A DNA stretch of 64,000 nt from Symsagittifera roscoffensis (taxonomy: Eukaryota; Xenacoelomorpha; Acoela; Convolutidae): assembly GCF_963678635.1 (NCBI RefSeq), contig NC_087067.1, forward strand, positions 26,977,547-27,041,546. The letters run 5' to 3'. The translations under genes and the position numbers were made by a program. How positions within the stretch are numbered: position 1 is the stretch's first letter; each line of letters begins with the position of its first letter. This document shows, in pieces, positions 49,903-59,833 of the stretch. Under the pieces are notes generated by a model, which did no database searches, was not told where the DNA came from, and worked only from the letters and a program-made list of their open reading frames with translations.

Positions 49903-50177
49903 GTTAATTTCGTAACGAAAGTAACTGAATATTTGTGCTCGGGGTGGCTTTTTTAAGAAAAGTTTCAACTTTTTAACAAGCTGTTTTTGATGGGACTTAT
50001 TTATATATCATTCAAGCTTGTAACGCGTAAGCGAAGATTTAATCCGTCCTAGAAATCGTTCCAAATTGGTTGAAGGAAGCTTACTTGTCATGATTGATTT
50101 GTTAATAGGAGCAAAATCTATCAGTTTGTTTTCTATATGTCGTGGGGACGGATGATTTTTGCTGAAATCTCAAATTG

Positions 50178-50231
<54 letters not shown>

Positions 50232-50320
50232 CATTTTTTTTTTCATGTTATTACTGCTCCATAGACCTTACAAGGCAGTCGGAATATTGCGGGCCTCGCC
50301 CTGATACGACCAGTCTTGTT
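49903..50320 (+). mobile_element. Dispersed hairpin repeat, forward copy with (TA)n expansion
   Basis: Starts TTTCGTAACGAAAGTAACTG. It lacks the ACGCGCGATA section, carries a TA run of about 25 units at about 50179-50229, and ends AAGGCAGTCGGAATATTGCG, GGGCCTCGCCC and CGACCAGTCTTGTT. Confidence 0.75.
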
Positions 50321-50394
50321 CCGTCCTTGAAATCATTCCTACTTTTTACACTTTGCAATATGTAAAATATATCACTGCGTAGTATAGATAGCTT

Positions 50395-50530
50395 GTGGGG
50401 GATGATTTTCAAAAAAAATTATCTTTTGTTTTTTTTTAAAATTCCATCAGTTAATTTTTTTCAAGCAAAAGTTTCTCCATAGACTTTATGAATTTATGAG
50501 CTTCGCCTTGACACGAGCAGTTTTGTCCGT
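50395..50530 (+). mobile_element. 3' fragment of the dispersed hairpin repeat
   Basis: GCTTGTGGGGGATGATTTTC through TCCATAGACTTTATGAATTT to ACACGAGCAGTTTTGTCC, i.e. only the last ~130 bases of the family. Confidence 0.5.
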
Positions 50531-50681
50531 AATAAGCACGGCTTCAAGCGTTTCAAACACAGTTTCAGAAGAGAATGCATTCAATAGCAAATATAACCTA
50601 ATTTTTCAAGTAAAAAAGTTAATGATGCATGCTCCTGTTTTCCACAAGCGGAGGACATCATTTGTTATGGAATTTTTCCTC

Positions 50682-50872
50682 ATCAAGTTAACATCTCCCC
50701 CCTCCCAAAAAAAGCCAAAATAGACCAAGGTAAAATCATCCATCACAACGTTCATTTCAAATCAAATTTGGTGAGCGCTGCATGTTAAATGCTCTATCCT
50801 GATTGGCTGAAAACTCAAACTCAGAACTTCGTTCTTCGAATTCTGAACGGGGAATATAAACTTGGTCTGTTT
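50682..50872. mobile_element. Relative of the TGGACCAAGTTAACATC MITE
   Basis: The left end ATCAAGTTAACATCTCCCCC matches the 48952-49150 termini. The interior GAGCGCTGCATGTTAAATGC and CTGATTGGCTGAAAA is the reverse complement of that element's interior. The right end (TATAAACTTGGTCT) has decayed. Confidence 0.7.
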
Positions 50873-51525
50873 TTCCTCTTGTTGTTCAGGCTTTCATTAA
50901 AAGACGGGGTGTTTCTATTCGCTTTGGTTTTTTCTTCAGGCAACTTTTGACTTTTTAACCATCAATTTTTGATGGGCCTTTAAAATTTAAGCGTTTCAAA
51001 GATAATAATTTAAGAAAATGGACCTGCTATCCTTTCGCTTGAAATTTGCAGATCGCCAATTTGGCTAATTTGGGATAATTAAAGAACGATTCACGAGTGA
51101 CCCTAAACTGGGAGCTGAGGCGAGGCAGGCTAATTTACCCAAATAAAGCATTACTACTGAAAAAATATCATAATTAAAACATTTCAGATTAATTTATTTG
51201 TTTCTTTGTACTCATTCCCACTAATGGTATCATTAGAATAAGAATAACCGTTGATAATATACAGTATTTGCACAATTTTCCTCCATTTACATTAAAAAAT
51301 ATCGTATTCTCTAAACAAAAATTTAAATCACATATAAAGGCAGTAGTATTCAAAGCATTGTATTGATTCGAGAAGTTTTGTCTCAGATAAGTTCTTATCA
51401 ATTATTTTGGGCGAAAGCAAAAAAGAACCAAAAAACTTCACCTTTCCACAATTAGTCAAAGACAATTATTTAAATTAAACAATTTTACAAAACTCAGTTT
51501 TTGATTTCTTATTGAAAAGTTTCCA

Positions 51526-51725
51526 NNNNNNNNNNNNNNNNNNNNNNNNNNNNNNNNNNNNNNNNNNNNNNNNNNNNNNNNNNNNNNNNNNNNNNNNNNN
51601 NNNNNNNNNNNNNNNNNNNNNNNNNNNNNNNNNNNNNNNNNNNNNNNNNNNNNNNNNNNNNNNNNNNNNNNNNNNNNNNNNNNNNNNNNNNNNNNNNNNN
51701 NNNNNNNNNNNNNNNNNNNNNNNNN
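51526..51725. other. Assembly gap (200 N)
   Basis: Exactly 200 consecutive N. The round number suggests a placeholder, so the true size is probably unknown. It lies inside receptor intron 1, and missing sequence here cannot be assessed. Confidence 0.99.
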
Positions 51726-51984
51726 AAAAAAATTGTTTTATCGAGTTGATTGAAAAAAAATTGGAAAAATAACGTCAGAAAAAATAAAGATTGTGTTTGG
51801 CAATTTTTTACTGCCTTCTTGCATATGAAACATGAAATTGAAGCTGGTGATTGTGAAGTTTTTTCTTGTTTTACATTTTAAGGAATAAGGTCAAATAATT
51901 TTTCCCGGTCTGAAAAACTTAGGCTCTAATAAAAACAGTTTTCGTCAAATCTGAAAGATCGAACATTTGAGCTGAAAACTAAGC

Positions 51985-52490
51985 GAGGCTTCTTGCAAGG
52001 GAAAGAAGTCCTGAACCTTTTGATTGCCCCTTTTAAAGTCTATAAAAATGTTTTAGAGATTGAAACATTGATGAAAACTTCGGAAAAAAATAATATTTTT
52101 TAATTTATGTGACGTTTTTATAATCTTTTTTCAACACTTTTTAAAAATCGTCTCCCACGCGCTATGCATAGTACAAACAATTGGGCATCTAGTATTGTAT
52201 CAGTAAGATCAACAAGCTTGCCTCAATTCACATTGGAATCAATTTTGGGCAAGATTGAAAAGCTGCTTGCGGGTTTTTAGCCTGAAATGGATAATTTACA
52301 AATCGCCTTTGCTTGAAATAATCAAAGGTCAAATATTAATTTAAAATTCCAGCTCAAAATTTTGATAGTTTTCAGGAGGATCTAAAAAAGTTGCCAGAAT
52401 TTTTTTTTTTTTTTCAAAGTATTTGGAATTGTCTGAAGAAGAACCCTTGAACGAGAACAAATCTTCATCACTTTCTTCGGAAGTCTGGCA
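51985..52490 (-). mobile_element. Dispersed hairpin repeat, degenerate reverse copy
   Basis: Starts GGCTTCTTGCAAGGGAAAGA with TTTTAAAGTCTATAAAAATG, and ends with GAGAACAAATCTTCATCACT and TTCTTCGGAAGTCTGGC. The family landmarks between are weak. Confidence 0.5.
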
Positions 52491-52554
52491 TATTGTTTTT
52501 CTATTGCACTCAATTTTGTATGTCTATTCAGCTTTCAAATTTAAACATTTTGTG

Positions 52555-53067
52555 GTTCCGACTTTTGTAACGAAAGTAACAGAATATTTGTGCTCGGGGT
52601 GTTTTTTTTTCTTCAGACAAATTTCGACTTTTAAACCAGCCACTTTTGACAGAATTTTTTATATCATTCAAAAAATATTGTTTCAAAAAATATAATTTGA
52701 AACTTTATTTTACCTGTGATTTGTTTTTCGTAAAGTTATGGGGTTTAAAGATTGCCATTTCGGCCAATTTGGGACAATTAACGCGCGATATATTTCGCGC
52801 TGTTAATGCCTGAGCGGATTTAATCCGTCTTAGAAATCGTTTCAAATTGGTTGAAGGAAGCTTATTTGCCATAGTTCATTTGTTACTAGGAGCGAAATTT
52901 ATCACTTTGTACTTTAAGTGGTGTGTGGGGGGAGAATATTTACAGCAAATCTTAAATTAAAAAAAAAAAAATTTTCATTTTTTATTACACTTTTTTTCAT
53001 GATACCTGTTTTGTTTTTCCATAAACCTTAAAAGGCAGTTTTTGTTTTTCCATAAACCTTAAAAGGC
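52555..53067 (+). mobile_element. Dispersed hairpin repeat, forward copy lacking the 3' hairpin
   Basis: Starts GTTCCGACTTTTGTAACGAA, contains ACAATTAACGCGCGATATAT, and ends in a duplicated TTTTTCCATAAACCTTAAAA GGCA unit (about 30 bases, twice). The GTCGGAAC word and the hairpin are lost. Confidence 0.75.
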
Positions 53068-53302
53068 AATTTTTAAGTACAGAGCCTAAATTGCCAGTTT
53101 TTTATCAAAAATTTCAAGGGTCTGATATTTACCATTTCGACAAGTTTTCTAAAAAACATCTGCATCACAAATGCTTTTTATTAGAACTGTTACAGCTCAA
53201 AAAAGTGCCTGGCTTTTAAAAGTTTGTCTAAAAACAGTTTTAGATATCTTTTTTTTGCATTATATTGAGAACTACTGTTATGCAGTTTGTTTTTCTGTTT
53301 AG

Positions 53303-53994
53303 GACGAGACGTGGATATTCCACGAGAACTTCTGCACTTTCTACCTCTGTGTAGATTACACTGTAAGTGGTGCGTCCGCCCTTCATCTTCTACTAATCTC
53401 ACTCGACCGCTATCTCAGCATCTCGCGACCTCTGCGGTACCGACCGGAACGCACCGCCAGGCGAGTCCTAGTCGCAATCGCTGTCGTCTGGCTTGTCCCC
53501 TTTGTCACCTGGGCGCCCTCAATTGTTCTCTGGCCAATTTTCAACCCCTCTAAACACCATTTGAGAACGGAAGGAATCGGAAGCGGCCCGAGGACTTGCT
53601 TCATTCGGTTTTTGGACGACTTCGTGGCCGCTTTTGCGACGTCTGTTTGGGCGTTTTATCTCCCTGTTATCATCATGGTGTTTCTCTACGTGCAGATTTG
53701 GTGGATTACATATACCAGGGCACGAAAGTTCATGAACGAAGGTCAACAAGGTTTGTTTCACAAATCGACAGTGAAGTCAACCCGAAACGAGGAGACGACA
53801 AATTCGAGAAACCGATTGGGGACCTCAGATATGGATATCCACGGGAGAAGAACTAAAAGTGAAAATCAATCACCGACCGACTTGCCTCGGAGAAATTTGA
53901 CGATTAGCACGACGATGGCCGAGGGGACCCTAACGATTGAGCTCGAAAACGGAACAGCCTACGGAAAAGTCTTGCTGACTCCTAATTTATCCAG
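53303..53994 (+). CDS. Muscarinic-type acetylcholine receptor, exon 2 (TM3-TM5, start of loop 3)
   Basis: Encodes residues 96-325 plus two bases of codon 326. It opens in phase 0 after TTTAG with DETWIFHENFC. Cys106 (3.25) pairs by homology with Cys194 in the second outer loop. Asp113 in LCVDYTVSGAS is the amine-binding Asp3.32, followed by Tyr3.33. SLDRYLSISRPLRY holds the DRY motif (130-132). TM4 has Trp158 (4.50) and WAPSIVLW. TM5 is CFIRFLDDFVAAFATSVWAF then YLPVIIMVFLYVQIW, with Pro216 (5.50). CFI-FL, AFY-PV and WAP-I-W are muscarinic hallmarks. Compared with vertebrate receptors, position 5.39 is Ala205 rather than Thr and 3.37 is Gly rather than Asn, while Thr208 (5.42) and Ala212 (5.46) are kept. 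After TM5 a long hydrophilic loop begins. I place the donor at CCAG/gtttgt; without splicing the frame would stop at 54031. Confidence 0.93.
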
Positions 53995-54027
53995 GTTTGT
54001 TCTTCCCGCATCCAAGTTTAGGCGTAA

Positions 54028-54960
54028 ATAATCGATTATAACGGATTATTATGATGATTTTTTGACAATTATAATCGATTATAATTACCAAAATTAGGTC
54101 CTTAAGTGATTTATAATTGATTATAATCGTGATATTTTCCAAGAAATTATAATCTCTTATAATCGATTATAATTGATTATAGTTCTTATTAAAAACCCCT
54201 AAAATCAATTATAATCGCTTATAATCGATTATAACATCTTATTTTGCCGAAATGTTTCTATATTCGAATTATATCTTATGGGTTATTAATTTTGTGTCAA
54301 TAAGAAAATCTCTGAAAGAGAGATCTCTTGAACACTTTGGTTCATCTGAACACAAAGTTTTACCACGAAACAAAAGTTTCATAGAGATCCTTTTATATGA
54401 GTGGAAAGGTTCTCGCGGTATATGAAAAATAAATTTTCCGAATCAATCATGAGACTAAATCAATTTGCTGATGTTTTGGTGTTTAAAAAAGCTTAAAATA
54501 TGCATCACAAAACAACCCTAATAGGGAAGAAATGAAAAAAAACTAATATTTTTGAATTAATTGGAAAACTTTAAAAGTATTTTTCTCATTTTTCATAGAA
54601 ACCAATGTCCACAAAAAGCATAAAATATAAACTATTTAGATGCAACTTCGAAGACAAAAATGGACAAACAAAAGGGATTATAATCAATTATAATCGATTA
54701 TAATGGATTGTTGTCCAAAACTAATGAAATAGAAATATGAATAAAAATAATGGATTATAATCAATTATAATCGATTATAATTGTATCGAAAAATAGACGA
54801 ATAAATAATCGATTATAATCGATTATCATTGGTTATAATTGATTGTAATTTGATTTTAAAAAGAGTGATTATAATCGATTATTAATTGATTAAAATCGAT
54901 TGTTTCTCAATTTTAGTGAAACTGGTACTAAAATCGTGATATAATCGATTATTAACGCTT
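54028..54960. repeat. Field of TAATCGATTA palindromes in receptor intron 2
   Basis: At least eight exact TAATCGATTA sites, usually extended to TTATAATCGATTATAA, lie in two clusters (54028-54240 and 54665-54960), with many one-mismatch versions between them. The same word field occurs at 5020-5265. No transposon ends are visible around it. Confidence 0.85.
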
Positions 54961-56238
54961 GAAACTGGATGCGTGTTACTAAAAATATTAATAATCATCT
55001 TTAAAAAAAAATAAAAGCTTAAGTTTTAGTAGATTTTAACAAGAAAGGTAGAAAAAGTATCATTCTAGTAAATGTTTCATTCCAAGCTCAAAGCATAAAA
55101 TCTAACGTATAAGCAGCTTTCAACGATTCAACCATTATTTCTATTTTAATAAACAGATCCAAAATAGTTGCCTACGGTGTTAATTAAGATTGTTAGCTTG
55201 CAGTTTTGAGGTAAACTACTAGATTTGAGGTAAACTACTTACATTCGTTGCTTTTTTCCTATTTATGATTGATTAGCTCAAAAAGCCTAAATTATTAAAA
55301 TTCAAAACGGTCAAACTCTTATTGCCCAAAGGCAATTTATTCTGGTCTAAATTGGAACCGAGCTCACTGCTTGAGGGTGAGGGAACATTTAGTTTTCTTC
55401 TTAACTCCTTCTTACCAAAAATGGTCTGTATCTCATTAAACTTTAAGTAATTGATTTGCAAAGAACTTCAATAAACGCAAAAAATAAACAAAGAAGCCGA
55501 CTGCTGTGCAAGTAGCACAAAGTGCTCCTGCCATGAACAAAAAACTTTTTTTTTCAAAATGTGCGTCATTTGTGATTCATGTTGGGATGAGTTTGAAAAA
55601 AGTCTGAAATTTCGATAGTTATGGTAAATTAGGTCAATTGAACAACAAGCTTTCTCATAGAAAAAAAATAAAAACAGTTAAGAAAAATAAGAAGAAATCA
55701 ACATTTTTCACATATTTTTTTTTCCAAAAATCCGCTAAAAATTATTAATTAGTATTTTTATTGAATTAAAACATATTTTTCACAGCGTAATTTGGTTAAA
55801 AAGACTAATACTATAAGCTTACTATAAGCAGATTCAAACCGGCTTTTCTTCTATCCGGGTTTTCTTAAAATCGAGAATTTTTTTCAAATTGTTTAAAGAA
55901 GTTGAAATCACGAATAGAAGGGCTTTATTATGAAATATCACTCAAACCATTCCAATAATTAATTGTGGTACTTGATTTTGTGTGAAAAAAGCAAAATAAA
56001 AACCTAAAACACACCCGAATACAAAGTTCCATACAGTCAGATTATTAAACTCGAAAGAGTAGATATTTTATTTCTAGAAAACTTTGCATGCAAAACTGCA
56101 GTCACAAACCAAAAAATATTGCGCAGCAGAATTTGAACTTGTTTTTATTGTTCATAGTTTTTCTATCTTCCATAAACAGATTACCAAAAATTTATACTGT
56201 TGTTTATATAAATTTTATTTTCAGCGGTATATATTATT

Positions 56239-56752
56239 GTTCCGGCGTTCGTAACGAAAGTAACGGAATATTTGCGCTCGGGGTGGTTTCTTTTTCTTTA
56301 GACAAATTTCGACTTTTTAACTAGCCCTTTTTAACGGAATTTTTTATATCATTCAAAATGTATTGTAGTCTTGAGCTTAAATTTGAAAAAACATTTCACA
56401 TGTGATCAAGTTCCGTAAAGTTATGGGGGTTTAAAAATGGCCATTTCGGCCATTTTTGAACAATTAACGCGCGATATATTTAGCGCTATTAACGCGTAAG
56501 CGGAGATTTAATCCGTCTTAGAAATCGTTCCAAGTTGGTTGAAGGAAGCTTATTTGCCGTCATTTTTTGTTTTTAGGCGCGAAATTGATCAGTTTGTACT
56601 GTATATGGCATGTTAGGTGATGATTTTTACAAAAATCTCAAATAAAAAAATGTTTGTTTTTACATTTAATCTTCTGGAGTTATTACTGCTCTATAGACCT
56701 TAAAAGGCAGTCTGAACATTCAGGGCTTCGCCCTGATTCGAGCAGTCATGTT
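56239..56752 (+). mobile_element. Dispersed hairpin repeat, full forward copy
   Basis: Starts GTTCCGGCGTTCGTAACGAA, contains AACAATTAACGCGCGATATA and TTTAATCCGTCTTAGAAATC, and ends AAAGGCAGTCTGAACATTCA, the perfect hairpin CAGGGCTTCGCCCTG and ATTCGAGCAGTCATGTTT. It is a good reference copy because both ends and all landmarks are present. Confidence 0.85.
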
Positions 56753-57289
56753 TAGTTTAATGACATCAATTTTTACAGAAGAAGAATGACTTCGAAACAA
56801 AAATTTTAAAACCAGTTCGTAGATATCGATTTCTTGACATCGTATTCAGATATTTAATAAATTATGCACGTTTTTTAGAGCTTGTCAAATTGCACAACGC
56901 CTAAGCAGGCACTGTTTTTCAGCGCCCCGAAGTATTTAGGTCTAAAAAGTTTTTCAAATTGCATTGAAGGAAGCTGTCTATTCCTAATAGTCCGCATCAA
57001 AACTCAAATTTGAATACGATATTGGCTTGGGGGCTGTGAATCAAACAAAAAAATCGCAATTTCAAAATTTAAAGCTCTGTAAGTTTTTTTGACACATGCA
57101 GTCTTTTTTTGTGCTGCAAGCGGCCTTTTTGAATTGTATACACAGAGTTGAGACAAAAACTGCTCGTCAAACAAAAGCTATTCAAAACCGCAAAAAAAAA
57201 TGTTATTGTGTGATTTGGTTGGCCAATTTGGTACCATATTCAATTTAGATAGCTAGACGTTTTGAGGCTCTGAATAATTTAATTGGACT

Positions 57290-57446
57290 ACCTAATCTGA
57301 TGCTCCGGGAATTCAACGGAATAAGTTATTGATTAGATTGCAGCGAACCATGCCGCTTACTATAATTTGACTAATTAATCAGAAGTTCCGCGAATTCAGC
57401 GGTATGAGCTGCTGATTAAAATGCTGCAACGAAGCTCAGTATGAGA
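57290..57446. repeat. Two imperfect tandem units of ~85 bases
   Basis: CTAATCTGATGCTCCGGGAA to CAGCGAACCATGCCGCTTA is repeated as TTAATCAGAAGTTCCGCGAA to CAACGAAGCTCAGTATG. Confidence 0.65.
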
Positions 57447-57595
57447 ATTATTTTTCTTGGAACCAAGCAAGATATGTAGTTGATTGGCAAGTAGCACAAA
57501 ACGTTCCGATCACATTGATTAAAAAAATTAGAACGTATTAAGAAAACTTAAAAAAATCAAAAAAAAAACTTGAAAATCTTTGCTTAAGTTTTCAC

Positions 57596-57650
57596 AGTGT
57601 TCATTTAAACGAGAGGTTTACAGTGTTCATTTAAACGACAGGTTCTTCTT
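57596..57650. repeat. Two direct 25-base units
   Basis: CAGTGTTCATTTAAACGAGA GGTTT is followed immediately by CAGTGTTCATTTAAACGACA GGTTC. Confidence 0.9.
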
Positions 57651-58509
57651 GAAACTGAGAAAGCTGTTTTTAAGTTTTAAAAAAATCTGAATAGCAGCTC
57701 AAAGAGCTTTAATATCAAACCACATTTGAACCACTACGAAATTTCTTTAAGGTAAACAAATTCGGCCTGAAAAAAGCATACCCTTCACCTCAGCTCCTGC
57801 TCACCCCTAGGGGCTAGAGTAAGATCGGAAAAAGGCTTAAAAAGTATTCGCATTGATGAGCCAAAATCAGAAATTTTTTACTTTGAAGACTAGCTTTTTG
57901 CAAAGTGGGGTTTTCCAAAGCGAATAATTTTTGAATGGAATTTCAACTAAAAACATTTTGTCACCTTTTGAAAAACTTGGTAATTTTCTGTATGTACTTT
58001 ATTTGAGATTTCTTGTGATTGAAAAGGAGAAATCACAAATAATCATCAAAATGGTTCGTGGAATATATCATATTAACATCTTTTCACCCGTGAGTCGTTT
58101 TTTTTATCAACTTTCCTGTCATTATTTTTTTGGAAAATGTGAATGAAACGTTCTGCGCTACTTCTACAGCAACCGGCTATCTTGGTTTCTATATTAAATA
58201 GGGCCCTAAAATTTGCAAAAACAACGCTATATTCTGGTGAAATTTCAAGTTGCTTTCAATACCAACACGTTTTCTGCCAGCACTAACTCAATTCAAGTCA
58301 AATTTCAAATCAATTTTAATTTCAGTTTCTACTGTACGGTTACTTTTGCTATTGATTTCTGTTTTCTGGACAGAGGATATGTTATTTCAAGGTCATCTGA
58401 AAATTCAATTTCATAAATGCAAAAATTGTTTAAAAAAGTGACTCATGGCTCCTATTGGTTAATCGCGTTTAAAATTCTTGCACTTTTTTATGAAGCATGT
58501 TTTTTGCAG

Positions 58510-58731
58510 TGTTAGGAGAAACACTGACGACAACCAGTCTTCGGCGCCCCATTCGTGTGTGAAGTTAAGTGACTCGGTGGTCGTCAGCGAATCAAACAGC
58601 ACCCCGATTGCCACTCTTGACGGCAGAAGTAATCACCACCGCGACGACCGCCACAACCACAATAGGGACAAAAACGGCAGCGGCAGAAACGGAAGCAACA
58701 AAAAGTCTCACAACAAACAACGACCGCTGCA
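58510..58731 (+). CDS. Muscarinic-type acetylcholine receptor, exon 3 (third cytoplasmic loop)
   Basis: The acceptor TTTTTGCAG precedes T at 58510, which completes codon 326 (AG/T, Ser). The frame then reads VRRNTDDNQSSAPHS and continues hydrophilic, with a His/Asn/Asp/Arg-rich segment (SNHHRDDRHNHNRDKNGSGR) and a basic Lys/Gln end. This suits the long, poorly conserved third inner loop of muscarinic receptors. The exon is markedly less AT-rich than its surroundings. I place the 3' end at CTGCA/gttagt (58731); the open frame continues only to a stop at 58750. No TM6 (the expected TWTPYN-like motif) is visible from here to the window's end, so the remaining exon or exons lie to the right. The exon has no homology anchor; the call rests on phase, splice sites and composition. 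Confidence 0.7.
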
Positions 58732-59282
58732 GTTAGTGTACAAGATATAATATTTAGGACTTAACCTAACAGATAATATCAAATATTCGTTCACACAGAA
58801 AACTTGGGTAGCTGTTCTTGTATCCAAAAAAGTTCTTACCTCAAATGTGAAAAAAGTCCGAACATTTTTTAGTAGCAATAAATATTAAAAATTGGCTCGA
58901 GAAAAAGAAAGTTTCTGACGGATTACGGTAAAACAGTAAAATTGTGACTATCGCGCAATTTATCTTCGTTAAACAAAGTGGTTTAGATCGGATGAAGTCA
59001 GCATGGCTCTGAGTAAGAGATGACAGCCCATTAAAACTGAGAGTTTAACCCGCAACTTAGTGAGCGGACAATTTTAGCTTCACATATTTGGAGAGGAAAC
59101 TTACCACAATTTCAATGTCTAGTCTGCGCTCTAACTTCTCTTCAATTATCATCTATGTTTGACCTGACTTTCGAAGAAAGTGACAAAATGTTGTGCTCGG
59201 ATGGTTTTCTCTCCAGTCCAATGAAATAGTCATTTTTCACAAAAAATTTTCATATCAACTGAAAACTATTGAACTTCTGGTT

Positions 59283-59666
59283 AAGAGTAATGAGCGTAGT
59301 GAAGACTCTTATATAGGTCTTGCTGAACTTTTTTTTCAAGAACAAGTTTTGAGATGTGCATAAAAGTTTCTAATAACTACAGATGTGCATTCATACATGT
59401 TGATGAATGCACTTAGATATATATGCACTTTTTGAGAACGATTTCTAGTTTCAAAACTGGAGTTTAATTTTTAGATTTCCAGCGGAATAAAACTTTACCT
59501 GTTGATCCAATTTTCTCAATTTGGGTTAATGCTATCAAAAAAGCGCCAATCATAAGTCGTATTAGGAAATCAAACAGCTTGAAAGCATCTATTTTTTCTT
59601 TCAAACTCGAAAGTTGAGATTTTTTCAACAAAGTTTTTTTATTTTACTTGCGTTCATTACTCTTTT
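59283..59666. mobile_element. MITE with AAGAGTAATGA termini, copy 1
   Basis: The left end is AAGAGTAATGAGCGTAGTGA and the right end GCGTTCATTACTCTTTT, inverted. It aligns along its length with 60599-61045 (shared: CTTATATAGGTCTTGC-like, TTGATCCA-TTTTCTCAA, TTCCAATC). It is inserted in a copy of the dispersed hairpin repeat. Confidence 0.75.
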
Positions 59667-59767
59667 CCAATCTTCGATTGGCTTTGTTCTAACTTTTCTC
59701 AAAAAAAAATTATTCCACTTGTGATAATAATTTGCAAAACTATAAGGGGTTTGAAAATTGTGAGGCT

Positions 59768-59833
59768 AACGTTCGTAACAGGGGATAATTCGCAACAAGC
59801 GACAATTCGTAATAAGTGACAATTCGTAACAGT
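59768..59833. repeat. Short tandem repeat, ~17-base unit
   Basis: About four imperfect units of GACAATTCGTAACAAGT (TTCGTAACAGGGGATAA, TTCGCAACAAGCGACAA, TTCGTAATAAGTGACAA, TTCGTAACAG) lie within the 3' part of the split dispersed repeat. Confidence 0.85.

Larger units (their letters stand above)
38039..53302 (+). other. Receptor intron 1 (15.3 kb), filled with mobile elements
   Basis: GT at 38039-38040 and a TTTTTCTGTTTAG acceptor at 53290-53302 bound a phase-0 intron. It holds copies of the dispersed hairpin repeat, an ATTACGAGGCC MITE, a Copia remnant on the opposite strand, C-tract MITEs, microsatellites and the assembly gap, each listed separately. Between these (for example 38050-38928, 41880-43150, 43660-45460) I see no genes. 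Confidence 0.85.
53995..58509 (+). other. Receptor intron 2 (4.5 kb)
   Basis: Starts GTTTGT and ends with a T-rich tract and GCAG. It interrupts the codon for residue 326 in phase 2. It contains the TAATCGATTA field, one full dispersed repeat and small tandem repeats, listed separately. 54970-56235 and 56760-57285 show no other feature. Confidence 0.8.

Noticed and set aside
53287-53553. 88-codon frame overlapping receptor exon 2
   Set aside because: Shadow of the receptor frame; it lacks receptor motifs and starts before the splice acceptor.
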